A DNA stretch of 64,000 nt from Phytophthora colocasiae (lineage: Eukaryota > Oomycota > Peronosporomycetes > Peronosporales > Peronosporaceae). This document shows positions 52,737 to 62,673 of this stretch, one piece after another. Both the position numbers and the translations under genes were made by a program. The stretch is from NCBI GenBank assembly GCA_018806915.1, contig JAGKQI010000098.1, forward strand, positions 186,001-250,000. Reading direction: 5' to 3'. The notes beneath the pieces are model-generated. The model saw nothing but the letters and a program-made list of their open reading frames with translations. It searched no databases and had not been told where the DNA came from. The first letter of the stretch is position 1. Every line of letters begins with the position of its first letter.

Positions 52737-53041
52737 TAGCAGACGTCGTCTCTAGAGATGCAGGTGTTCCTGCTGCGTGGCTTCGTGAACAGGAGTTGCT
52801 AAGAAGACCTGTGTGCAACTTGACCAAAACCAGAATGCTTTCATTCATAAACCTTATCGTGTGTTATGTACCACACACAACGTGCCATGCACGAGGAGGA
52901 AATACTATCAGTTAACAGCAAAAACCCCCTTTGAGAAGAGCGTCGCAGAGTACCGTCGCCCAACTCGTCTTGTCCCGCCTTGCACCTGGCTCCAGCTGAG
53001 TGACGATGCTAAGTCACTCATCTCGAGTGCTATTGCTGTTA
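52737..53041 (-). repeat. 3' LTR of the Copia element
   Basis: 305 bp, identical to the 57858-58162 copy except for one C/A difference in the homopolymer region near 52920. Confidence 0.95.
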
Positions 53042-53051
53042 CTCCCACCTC
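53042..53051 (-). other. Polypurine tract of the Copia element
   Basis: The minus strand reads GAGGTGGGAG immediately before the 3' LTR, the expected site for plus-strand DNA priming. Confidence 0.8.
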
Positions 53052-55215
53052 ACTCATGCTGGACCGGAATTGCTTTTGACACGTCCTCGACGTTCAACGC
53101 TTGGCGCAGACCCTGGAACCGTTGAGGCCCCAACGCTTTCGTGAAGATATCAGCCACGTTTTCCGCGCTGGGGACGTATTCCACTAGAACTTTGTCCTTC
53201 TTCACGAACTCAGCGATTTCACGACTTAGCTTAGCAAAGCGTTTCATTTTCTTGTAATTGCCAGGCTCTGTAGCCACCATAATCGTGCTTTGATTATCCA
53301 TGAACAACTTGGAACACGGTGGAGATTCACCGCGTATCTCCTTCAACAATTTTCGTGCCCATATCATGTCATCCACGCATGCACTCGCCGCAATCAACTC
53401 CGAACTGCATGTAGCAGTCGTAACCTTTGTCTGCTGCTTGCTCTTGTACAAGAACGTACAACCATTCAATCTCAGCAAGTAACCTGTCACGGATCGACTG
53501 GTGTCCGGACAATTTGCATGGTCAGCATCACTGTACCCATCAATTTTTATCGGCAACACTCCGCTAGTCCGTCGATAGACTAATCCAAACGTTCGCGTAC
53601 CCTTCAGGTACCGCAGAACCCGTTTTGCACACAAGTAGTTCTCCATTGTGTATGCTCCACAATGCCGAGACAAACTTCGAACAGCATTAGCCAGATCAGG
53701 TCGTGTACAGGCAACCAAATACTGCAGTGCACCGATCAATTCTCTGTAAGGCACGTTTGGATCATTTATCTTACTTGCATCGGTCTCAATCGGCGGCAAG
53801 CACTCATTTTGCATCAGCGGTGATCCCAGTGGTCGGCAATCCCGCATTCCGAACCGTTCAAGAACTCGATCGATGTATGCTGTCTGTGAAATGCACAGCA
53901 CCTCACCAGGCATAAACTTTACTTCCATACCCAAAATGTGCTTCACTCGCCCAAGATTTTTGAGAGCGAACTTATTGTTCAGGTCCTCAATCACTTGCTC
54001 AATATCCTCTTTCTTCGCAGCGATTAGCAGATCATCAACGTACACAGTCACGTACACCACACGTCCATCCTTCCAACGCTGATAGAGACCCACATCAAAA
54101 TCACATTGAGTGAAGCCAATATCCAGCAGGTGTTTGTGCAGCGTTTGATACCATAAACGTGAAGCTTGCTTTAGACCATATAGTCCTTTCAGCAATTCGC
54201 ATACACGACCACTTCCATCGTCAAAGTACTCCGGTTGTTCCATGTAAATCTTGACACCCTTCAACTCACCATTCAGGAAAGCAGTGACAAAGTCAACATG
54301 GCAACAATCCAGATCCAGCAGAAACGCCAAAATCAACAGCATCCTCACTGTCTCGATCCTCACTACCGGTGAATACGTATCGACATAATCGACACCGTAC
54401 TTCTGGCCATAACCACAGACTGCTAGACGGCCCTTGCGCCGATCGATCTTGCCCTTTTCGTTCAACTTAACTCGAAGCACCCAAGTAGTCTTCAAAATAT
54501 TGCACGGTTGCTTAGGACGATCAACCAGTCTCCAAGTACCGTTAACTTTGTGTGCATCCATCTCCAAGCGCATGGCATCCAGCCATTTATCACGCTGCGG
54601 CGAGCTCAACGCCTCTTCTGCTGACGCGGGATTGCCCGACAGCTCCTCCAGCGCCTCCACAGAAGCCATGATATAGTCCTTTAGCCGCACATTTGCTTTC
54701 TTCTGTCGCTCAGATCGTCTCAACCCACGTAATCTCTTTGAGCTTCGCCGTGGTTGATTGTCTGCAGATTTCTTGTTACCACTTCTTTGACTCCATGGAC
54801 GAAGTCGATCAGCTGTAGGCATCAGCTCGTTATCATTCATCGACTCATCACTGGAATCTCCCACCGAATCTGCACTCACATCTCCCACCGAGGTCACACC
54901 ACTGCTCCGTTCGTGTGTTGCATTAGCAGCTCCCACCGATACTGCATTACTACTTCGTTCGTGGTCACTTGCATTTTCTCCCACCAAATCTGCAACAACA
55001 CAATCATCTTGGCGTTCTTGCCGTGGTTGTTCATCCGCAGCGTGCACATGCCTATTGTCTGTCGATTCAGTACCAGCAATGTCATTCATAGCCGCACGCA
55101 CCGAATCCACTGCACCAGCCCGTACTGACTGCTCTGCAACATACTCCACAGGAAGAGGAACAAATGGTATTTGCGGATAGTAACTTTGTCTGCCCTTTAG
55201 CAACGCATTCCACAT
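53050..55215 (-). CDS. Copia ORF2: reverse transcriptase and RNase H
   Basis: 721 codons from the ATG at 55215, which lies 1 nt past the ORF1 stop, in the +1 frame. After a Ser/Asp-rich linker come the RVT_2 hallmarks: KTTWVLRVKLNEKGKIDRRK, VDYVDTYSPVVR, LDCCHVDFVTAFLNGEL, LLKGLYGLKQ and the active-site YVDDLL (near residue 392). The RNase H part includes IDGYSDADHA and CSSELIAAS. It ends within 10 bp of the 3' LTR. The product copies element RNA into DNA. Production likely needs +1 frameshifting from ORF1, or the offset is a recent one-base change. Confidence 0.9.
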   Translation of the reverse strand: MWNALLKGRQSYYPQIPFVPLPVEYVAEQSVRAGAVDSVRAAMNDIAGTESTDNRHVHAADEQPRQERQDDCVVADLVGENASDHERSSNAVSVGAANATHERSSGVTSVGDVSADSVGDSSDESMNDNELMPTADRLRPWSQRSGNKKSADNQPRRSSKRLRGLRRSERQKKANVRLKDYIMASVEALEELSGNPASAEEALSSPQRDKWLDAMRLEMDAHKVNGTWRLVDRPKQPCNILKTTWVLRVKLNEKGKIDRRKGRLAVCGYGQKYGVDYVDTYSPVVRIETVRMLLILAFLLDLDCCHVDFVTAFLNGELKGVKIYMEQPEYFDDGSGRVCELLKGLYGLKQASRLWYQTLHKHLLDIGFTQCDFDVGLYQRWKDGRVVYVTVYVDDLLIAAKKEDIEQVIEDLNNKFALKNLGRVKHILGMEVKFMPGEVLCISQTAYIDRVLERFGMRDCRPLGSPLMQNECLPPIETDASKINDPNVPYRELIGALQYLVACTRPDLANAVRSLSRHCGAYTMENYLCAKRVLRYLKGTRTFGLVYRRTSGVLPIKIDGYSDADHANCPDTSRSVTGYLLRLNGCTFLYKSKQQTKVTTATCSSELIAASACVDDMIWARKLLKEIRGESPPCSKLFMDNQSTIMVATEPGNYKKMKRFAKLSREIAEFVKKDKVLVEYVPSAENVADIFTKALGPQRFQGLRQALNVEDVSKAIPVQHE

Positions 55216-55216
55216 A

Positions 55217-57811
55217 TTACGTTCGTTCGACCGTCACATCCTCGCGGAACTTGACGTCGCGGGCTTCAACCATTTTTCCAGTTCGCAGATGCAACAGTCG
55301 ATATCCATGTCCTGTCTTCGGAAGACCGAGAAACAACGCTGGTTCAGCTTTCGCTGACAGCTTGTTCTTTCGAGTCTCCTTCGGAACGAACACGTACGCC
55401 ACACAGCCACAGACCTTCAGTCCTTCAATATTCGGCTTCGATCCTGTCAGCTTTTCCGTGGGCGTCAATCCTTTCAAGGCTTTTGTGGGACTCAGATTAT
55501 CCACCTCGACCACATACTGCAATACTTCAGGCCACAATACACTCGGTAAGTTAGCTGCATGCATGACCGCACGCATCTTGTTTACTAGCACGCCGTTCAT
55601 CTTCTCCACTAGACAATTCTCCTCGGGCGTGTACGAATGGGTGGGGATGAACACAATTCCCTTTGACTTCAGGAATTCCTTAAGTTCAGTGTTAACATAC
55701 TCTCCTCCACCATCGCTAGTAAACTTCTTAATCAGCTTGCCTTGAGCAAGCAGTTCTGCAATGAGTCGCTGCACGTTCCCTGACGCTTCACTCTTCTTGC
55801 CAATAATGCAACACCACTTGTATCGGGATCCCTCGTCGTGAATTAGTTGAAAGTACCGAGATACACCAACACCAGGCAGATAAGCTCCCATATCGCACAC
55901 GTCAGACGTCAGTCGTTCAAAGCTAACCGTGGTTCGCTTGTCGGTCGCATTCCCGTACGACTTGCGCTTTTGTTTCGCAGACATACAGCTCAGGCACTTG
56001 AGCTTCGTTCTCAGTTGCTCTTCTGAAATATCCATGCCTGCCACCACGTCATGCTTCACCATAAACTTCAATGCTGCCTCGTTCAGATGTGCTAATCGTT
56101 CATGCCATCGCATCAATGGACCGCCATCAGCGTTAACATTTGCCATCACTACTGAACTTGTTTCACCAAAGCTGCCATTATTCAACCCAAAATGCTCACC
56201 ATGAAAGATAAATTCCAATCTCTGACTCCCACGAGTCAAAAACATCTTCACTGGCAACTCATTATCCGGAGATGAGGACACCGTCCAGCCAGAATTCAAC
56301 ATACGACCCATACTAATCAAATTCATAGGCCCAGATGACGAAAACTCCACCTTATCAAGCATCAGAGTCATCGACTTTCGTGTGACTGCATCCATGACAG
56401 GTATCACAACTGACCCACACAATTCACCACGAGTTACACCTCCATCCCAAACTTTGAACGCTGACTTCGACTTCTTAATACTTGTGAACAAATCGCGTTC
56501 GATGCACACATGCGATGTCGTGCCAGAGTCAAGCATCCAATCTCCATCAGGACTACGTCGGTCGCTCTTTATCGCCATGCCAACGAACTCGTCACTCTCC
56601 GAACTACTGCTCTCACTTCGTTCTCCAGCATGAGAAATAAAGCGCATGTATCCCATGGCACCATTAGTCGGCTTATCGCTTTTCGCCGAATCATCACTTC
56701 CTCCTTTTCCGCCTTTCTTGCCCTTCTCCTTACCATCCTGCCCGCCCCCGCCATTCTTTCCCTTGGCCTTATTTTGCTTATTCTTGTAGAACCAGCAATC
56801 ACGGCGCAGGTGTCCAAGCTTCTTACAGTGATAACAACGTTTTAACTGTTGCTTTCCAGCTCCAGTAGTCTGCACTTGTCCTGTCTGTGGTTGTCCTTGC
56901 CCAGGTTTACCTCCAGAGTTCGGACTCTGCATATGCATAACTACTCGCTCTCCGTTTCCTGCAACACCACTATTACCAGCTGTATCTGCTGCCATTTTAT
57001 CCATTTCATCACGAGAGAGTAACGCATTTTTCACTTGCTGCAAGGTAGGAGGATTTCCTTGCCTGTAGGAGAAGTCAAATTGTGTCACGATTTCTCGGTG
57101 AACCGCACATACTCCCATCAGCAGTAATTGTGACATGGACGTGTCATCGATAATAAAGCTTGGTCCCATGTGCTGCAATCGCTGCCGCAGTGAATTCATC
57201 TCATGTATATAATCTGCCATCTTCTGCCCCGGCTTATACGCGTGCATGTAAATCTCACGCTTTAGATGAACTGCATACGAGAAGTCACGCTGAGTCTTCT
57301 CCGCGACCAGTGTATCCCACATCTCTTTGGCTGACTCATACACGCACACCTTCTGCGCATCATCTCCCTTCACACCACGTATAATCGTTTCCATCGCCAG
57401 ACTATTGCGATCATCAAATTGGCGCTGCAACACCTGATTGTCAGGATGCCGCACTTCCTCACCGGTGACCACCTTCCATGAATCCCGCTGTTGCAGGTAA
57501 AGCCTCAGTCTCAACTGATAAACTTCAAACGTATCGTCAAACTTAGGTGGTTTGCTACTGCCCAGGGGCTTCAATGACATCACAGGATTTGCAGTCTGCC
57601 GCACACCTGCTTGCACAGGCGGCGCTGCTGCCACACTAGGCTGACCTCCTCCAACACTCGACACTGCCACTGAAGATTGTCCCCCACCCGTAGCAGTAGT
57701 CACTGAAGTCGAATGTGCCGTCGAAGTCTGCCCTGCCGAGCTCGCGACTGCCGGCGGCGCGCTTGAGCTTGTGTTTTGGCCTTGCACTCCTTGTTGAGAA
57801 CCTTGGCTCAT
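55217..57811 (-). CDS. Copia ORF1: gag, protease, integrase
   Basis: 864 codons from ATG 57811. The gag region (UBN2-like) is followed by a zinc knuckle CYHCKKLGHLRRDC, an aspartic protease site (WMLDSGTTSH), the integrase His/Cys region (HLN...CLSCMSAKQKR) and integrase core acidic residues in LTSDVCDMG, TSDGGGEY and EENCLVEKMN. It stops at TAA just before ORF2. All domains appear intact, consistent with a young element. Upstream is the LTR and PBS; a GTG two codons before the ATG is in frame but not needed. Confidence 0.92.
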   Translation of the reverse strand: MSQGSQQGVQGQNTSSSAPPAVASSAGQTSTAHSTSVTTATGGGQSSVAVSSVGGGQPSVAAAPPVQAGVRQTANPVMSLKPLGSSKPPKFDDTFEVYQLRLRLYLQQRDSWKVVTGEEVRHPDNQVLQRQFDDRNSLAMETIIRGVKGDDAQKVCVYESAKEMWDTLVAEKTQRDFSYAVHLKREIYMHAYKPGQKMADYIHEMNSLRQRLQHMGPSFIIDDTSMSQLLLMGVCAVHREIVTQFDFSYRQGNPPTLQQVKNALLSRDEMDKMAADTAGNSGVAGNGERVVMHMQSPNSGGKPGQGQPQTGQVQTTGAGKQQLKRCYHCKKLGHLRRDCWFYKNKQNKAKGKNGGGGQDGKEKGKKGGKGGSDDSAKSDKPTNGAMGYMRFISHAGERSESSSSESDEFVGMAIKSDRRSPDGDWMLDSGTTSHVCIERDLFTSIKKSKSAFKVWDGGVTRGELCGSVVIPVMDAVTRKSMTLMLDKVEFSSSGPMNLISMGRMLNSGWTVSSSPDNELPVKMFLTRGSQRLEFIFHGEHFGLNNGSFGETSSVVMANVNADGGPLMRWHERLAHLNEAALKFMVKHDVVAGMDISEEQLRTKLKCLSCMSAKQKRKSYGNATDKRTTVSFERLTSDVCDMGAYLPGVGVSRYFQLIHDEGSRYKWCCIIGKKSEASGNVQRLIAELLAQGKLIKKFTSDGGGEYVNTELKEFLKSKGIVFIPTHSYTPEENCLVEKMNGVLVNKMRAVMHAANLPSVLWPEVLQYVVEVDNLSPTKALKGLTPTEKLTGSKPNIEGLKVCGCVAYVFVPKETRKNKLSAKAEPALFLGLPKTGHGYRLLHLRTGKMVEARDVKFREDVTVERT

Positions 57812-57838
57812 CTTCACTTAGAACTCTTTGTCCACAAA

Positions 57839-57857
57839 CCAAGTTGGGCTCGTAACC
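57839..57857 (-). other. Primer binding site, anticodon-arm (half-tRNA) type
   Basis: The minus strand reads GGTTACGAGCCCAACTTGG directly after the 5' LTR. Its complement contains GGGCTCGTAACC, which equals the anticodon arm of eukaryotic initiator methionine tRNA except for one base. Drosophila copia and yeast Ty5 use such internal priming; that this element does so is inference. Confidence 0.65.
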
Positions 57858-58162
57858 TAGCAGACGTCGTCTCTAGAGATGCAGGTGTTCCTGCTGCGTG
57901 GCTTCGTGAACAGGAGTTGCTAAGAAGACCTGTGTGCAACTTGACCAAAACCAGAATGCTTTCATTCATAAACCTTATCGTGTGTTATGTACCACACACA
58001 ACGTGCCATGCACGAGGAGGAAATACTATCAGTTAACAGCAAAAAACCCCTTTGAGAAGAGCGTCGCAGAGTACCGTCGCCCAACTCGTCTTGTCCCGCC
58101 TTGCACCTGGCTCCAGCTGAGTGACGATGCTAAGTCACTCATCTCGAGTGCTATTGCTGTTA
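57858..58162 (-). repeat. 5' LTR of the Copia element
   Basis: 305 bp; its outer edge is followed by the TCATA target duplication at 58163-58167. Confidence 0.95.
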
Positions 58163-58167
58163 TCATA

Positions 58168-58403
58168 TCAATCGCCAGCAAAATGTCCGGCAGCTGGAAA
58201 GCGCCGACGTGGACGTATCTCAAACACGAAGGCACGGGCGGTGGGGGAGGGACACAGTTGACGCAGTGTACTCGGCTCCCATTGTGCGGGAAACAATTCA
58301 AGAGCTCCAGGCTGTACTACCAGGATATTCCCCGTGGAGCGTGGAGCTATCAAAGGGGTTCCGGAGCACTTCGGTATTCATAAGGGTTGTGGAAGCGTAC
58401 TAA
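58168..58403 (+). pseudogene. Tyrosine-recombinase remnant, right part
   Basis: Continues the 52350-52736 remnant. It reads VRQLESADVDVSQTRRHGRW and DAVYSAP, which carry the H-x-x-R/W...Y arrangement around the catalytic tyrosine of tyrosine recombinases. If the Copia element and one TCATA are left out, the coding frame runs straight across the junction. It then ends at a stop at 58401-58403. Confidence 0.65.
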
Positions 58404-58409
58404 TCCGAA

Positions 58410-58640
58410 TTCGTCCGAACACGGCATTTACGAGGCAACCCTGAACCACCGCTCTGGTCGACGCCCTCGCGACCTAACAGCTAAGTTGGAGCGTCTTCGA
58501 CACGTTAATCTCCAGCACAGGAGGACAATTAATGCATCTGGAGCTACATGTGGCGTGCCACCGACGACGCTGTTCCGCCGCATCAAGCAGGGCGAGTTGC
58601 GGTCCTGCAAGAATGACCCGGCCAACTCTCGCGTACTCAA
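58410..58640 (+). pseudogene. HTH transposase remnant (Tc1/IS630-like)
   Basis: Within one open frame without an ATG start, NHRSGRRPRDLTAKLERLRH and TCGVPPTTLFRRIKQGELR fit the tandem helix-turn-helix N-terminus of Tc1/mariner-like transposases common in oomycetes. No DDE catalytic part follows, so it is a fragment. Family call by recall. Confidence 0.5.
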
Positions 58641-59040
58641 ACTTACATACATGCATCAGCTTCTGCTGGTGAAAACACCTACAAGCTGACCCACATGGCG
58701 AAAGCAAAATTTCGCCGGGAGGGAAGACTTCCCTTAAGCACCCCCTGCTCTGACCACACCATTTCGGTCTTACAATCATTACGTAGCATCATCCCAACAG
58801 TCAATATGAGACCTTCTAATACAAAATGATACTATGCGCCATTTAGAGGTATCGAGATAATCGTGTTTAAAGTTAGGCCATCGACTGTCGGATTTAAACG
58901 AAGCTTCGAGAAATTAGGCATTTAGTGGTTTAAAAATCCAAACTGTCACTAAGCTGAGCTCTCTTATTGTTCTAACAGACCCAACAACAGATACTAGTCT
59001 CCAAGCATGATGCTCCGTCAACTACCACGTCCGCCTTCGC
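58641..59040. other. Intergenic repeat-flank, nothing recognised
   Basis: About 400 bp between transposon remnants with no coding signal. Confidence 0.5.
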
Positions 59041-61180
59041 CCTCTCAAGAGTATGCTTCTCAGCCAGCATCCCTTCTGGCACAGATGCGCTTACTTCTGT
59101 ACTATGGACTCCCATGCTGTCCACATCCCGCTAGCGCAGGACACAGAACTCGAACAATCCACCCAGCGGGAAGACAACAGTAATGCAAGCGGAGAGGAAG
59201 ACACCGACGAGCCTGACGACATTGATGATGAGGCTGGAGCGGCAGCGAGGATATCGAAGAGGATGATGTGACTGGGGAGAGCGCTGGAAGTGAAGCTGAA
59301 GATGAGTACATTAGCATCATTTTGTTCGACGTCGATCTTCAACAGCAAGCCGCAGGCTTGATTAGTGCTGACAAGTGTAAGCGGCGCTGTCTTGAGGGAA
59401 AGGTCAAGGAGCTTGAGTGGCTGGATTGGTCATTGCTTTGTCCGAATTGAATCCCGACGGCGCGGAGGGGTGATCTCGCTGATCAACCCATCATGCATCC
59501 GTAAAGCTGCTCGTTGTACTGGTGTGTCTTGGTGGACACGCGTGGACAGACCTATCTCCGTGTTGGTCCATTGAGCAATATTTGCCACAGGTAGGGCGGT
59601 TAGTGTCGACTCTATATCGCGCACCACACCCTGCACCGTCCAGCCCGCAACCATCAGCTCAAGCCAACCTGCCACAGTCGACAGGTCTCCTTGTCGCTGT
59701 CGGCCCAATACGTGTTTCCTTGGACAAATGACCAAGGCTGAGAAGACTATCTGCATCCTAACGCGTATAGGCGTCCTAATGCAGACGGATACTGCATAAA
59801 GACGTCGTGGTACTGGTGAGCGCGAGAAGTTCCACTTATTACTGTCGTTCGCAGGTCATGTTTGGCGTACCACTTTCGCACACTATCTTGCGTGCAGGCA
59901 CTTACTGTGCAACGCTACACGCGCCGCGTCCAAGAATGAAAAAGGAGCACGGTAGCAAGCTGAACTAGAACGCGTCCATCATCGACGCAGTGTGGCTCGT
60001 GCGGTGGTTTAAGGAGTTCGCTTCTGAGTTGGAGATGTAGTGCCGGTAAGAGTTCGCATGCAGAAGACCAAGGACAGCGTTGTGAACAAATACAGCAGTC
60101 GAGAATACTACACCTTCTACCACCTACCTTCCCTGTCTACGATGAGATGCACAAGTACGTTGCTAGAGGTCTACGCGTCAATGAGCCCACCCGTACAACG
60201 TTTAGGAAGCTTTTGTCCATCCACTGCCCTACGATCAAGATCCGGGCCGCACAGTCAAACGTCGATTCGGCTACAACCAACACTACGGTGCACATTTCGC
60301 GTGGAAATACGTTTTTTCAAGAGCTACATACCACTGGTTGCTGAATTACACAAGACGGTGGTGGGGGGTACAGCATTACCCGATATTTACGGCAGTTCAA
60401 GACCATTGTGTCGCAAAGACCGGACAATGAACCTGTGGTACAAGCTCTATAGCGTAAAGTTGACGGGCGCCTCACGGAGCCTGAGAAAGTATGTAACGTA
60501 CAAGAGGCTACACCACTTGTAACTCTAACAGTTACGATAACTCTTAGAGGTTGGAAACGGACCTCAGACCTTGCTGTGCTGTACACACCAATGGCTACAT
60601 GGGCGAACCACATCATTGGGTGGTTCCCGTGCATTTGTGCATGTTATTGGAAGAAAGTAACGGATTTCTACTAATCAAAGCTCAGGGATCATGCCAACCA
60701 CACGTTGGCAGATCCTTTAGAAATAGATCAAAACAGTTTTAGGAGGTTCCATACTTGGTCGTGCCAAATTCAATAACATACGGTATTTTGTAGTTTTAAT
60801 TCGTTTATATTTAGGTTAATTATACTTATTTAAGTAAGTATATTAAAATTACGTCTAATCTAATAGCACGCTCCTCATACACGCAAGCGCACGTGTACGC
60901 CACCTAGTGGGTCTAAGTAGACCCATTACGAAGTGACACAGATGTTTACACACTTCTTGGAAGACTTGAGTCCCCCCCCTCATAATACTGAGAAAATGAT
61001 GGTGCTGCATTGCAAAATCGGACCCTACGCCTATCAAGGAAAGTGGATCTACGCTGCACCAAGTGATCAGGAGATAGAAGATGCAAAGACATCGAAACAA
61101 GCCCGTCGAAGAGCACCGTATTGCTATGGCTGCAAGCGCGAACCAGGATTGACATGGCAGGGACACTGATAGTGATGCTC
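59041..61180 (+). pseudogene. Degraded multi-part repeat-family gene, function unknown
   Basis: Several coding-like plus-strand pieces in shifting frames: an acidic segment (SGEEDTDEPDDIDDE, ~59180), LEGKVKELEWLDWSL (~59400), MTKAEKTICILTRIGVL (~59740), MHKYVARGLRV with TFRKLLSIHCPTIKI (~60147-60344), and MMVLHCKIGPYAYQGKWIYA with PSDQEIEDAKTS (60933-61169). Stops and frame changes separate them. They look like one long protein of a dispersed oomycete repeat family, now decayed. I cannot name a catalytic domain. Confidence 0.45.
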
Positions 61181-62019
61181 GTCCTAAGCCGAAGAAGTCA
61201 CGCAAATGAAGATCAGTGAATCTGTAGCAGAGCGAACTGGTTCAACCAAAATGATACTTATCGAGACCAGTGTTGTGGTGGAGCGGATCTGGCCAAAATC
61301 TGGTTGAGGCCGATCGCGATCGTCACTTGCGCCCAGACACCGACTAACGGAGGGGGTCCCCCGATGATCCGTGATCTTGTTGCGTGTAGTGTTCACCTTG
61401 TGTACCCGTCGGTAGGCGGGTTACGCTCTTCCAGGTAACTTCTGAAGATGTCTTGGGACGAGAAGAAGGTCTTGGGTGACGCAGGGGTTTGAGGCGGCGT
61501 GGAAGTTCTTCACTCCACCTCGGGGTACTTGATCCCGGTCGTAGGCGAGTTCTCGAGCCTTGATCCGGGTGCCTGGTTCTTGATCCAGGTCTTCCAATAG
61601 TTCAATGTTCGGGATTCAGTCCCTTCCTTTCGTTGTTTTCCGCTTCCGATAGCGGGGGTCTTGAGGGGGCGAGATTCGACGGGATCCTTAGGCTAAACAA
61701 CCAATTCCTTCCGATCCGATGTATGCACTTAAAGGATAGTTCACTAGATAGGGCAAAGCTGGCCAATATATTATCCAGACTTAACCGCTATACTAGGTCA
61801 CGTATCCTTACCTTCCTGACGCTTGTAGGGCCAATGTAGTTCCCGGTTCCAGGCGTAGCGAAGACACTTGAGTGATTCAGGGCAAATTCGAGTCTCTTTA
61901 TGGTTATTCCTATGCCTACTAATCCCATCCTGATTTACTATCCTACGATCACACGACACTGGCTACAGAGCTGATCCCTAGCTTGATTCCCCTAACCCTG
62001 ATCTTGAGCCGATTCCGTA

Positions 62020-62082
62020 CTTAACCGAAGCTTGATCTTGCACTTAACCGAAGCTTGATCTCGCCTTAACCGAAGCTTGATC
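62020..62082. repeat. Three copies of an 18-bp repeat
   Basis: CTTAACCGAAGCTTGATC at 62020-62037, 62043-62060 and 62065-62082, separated by 4-5 bp, in the leader before the gag frame. Confidence 0.9.
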
Positions 62083-62330
62083 GCGCAGCTTTGATCCTCG
62101 CATCCGATCAGGCCACAAGAAGAGTCTGCGTCGCGCCTGCTGATCCGCTGATCTCGTACTTATACGGGAGAGGATCATTGCGCGATCTTGCGTGATCTCG
62201 CTTCGTCGCCGCCCAGGAAGTTGGATCGTGCTGTTAGAGGCTTCGGGGCGCCAGGGTAAGCTGATCATGCTCGCTTGGGGCCCCGTCATCGTTGATCGCG
62301 CGAGAACATCCTTGATTTCCATTCTTCCTC

Positions 62331-62390
62331 CGGCAGGATTCGGATCACCCACGGACACCACGGCAGGATTCGGATCACCCACGAACACCG
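62331..62390. repeat. 30-bp tandem duplication
   Basis: Two adjacent 30-bp units (62331-62360, 62361-62390) starting CGGCAGGATTCGGATCACCC differ at two positions. Confidence 0.9.
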
Positions 62391-62673
62391 CTCCACTTGC
62401 TTCTTCGCCGGTGTCTCCGTTGCCTGTTCCCGGCGGGACCCATCGTACCTTCGTCTGATTCGACCCAGATCTGGCGATCACAGGTCCCCCCTGTCGCTCG
62501 TTCCGACTCTATTCGGGTTCGTGGCTGACATCGCCTCTCCGGGCAAATTTTTTTCGTCCGCGTCACCACATCCGCCCCCAGCACGTAAGTTGAGCTGCCG
62601 CAGCTCACTTCGGGTTTATTTCCACATTCACCACCTGGAACACAAATCGTTCAAGCGCCACCACTCTCTCGAA

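Larger units (their letters stand above)
52737..58162 (-). mobile_element. Full-length Ty1/Copia LTR retrotransposon
   Basis: A 5426-bp element read from the minus strand. Its 305-bp LTRs (52737-53041 and 57858-58162) differ at one base, so insertion was recent. A 5-bp target duplication TCATA flanks it (52732-52736 and 58163-58167). The LTR ends are TA...TA with imperfect inverted TAACAG/CTGCTA, not the usual TG...CA. The PBS is directly next to the 5' LTR (57839-57857) and a purine tract lies next to the 3' LTR (53042-53051). Coding is split into two frames, gag-pr-int and RT-RNaseH, offset by +1. The element is nested in a tyrosine-recombinase remnant. Confidence 0.95.
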
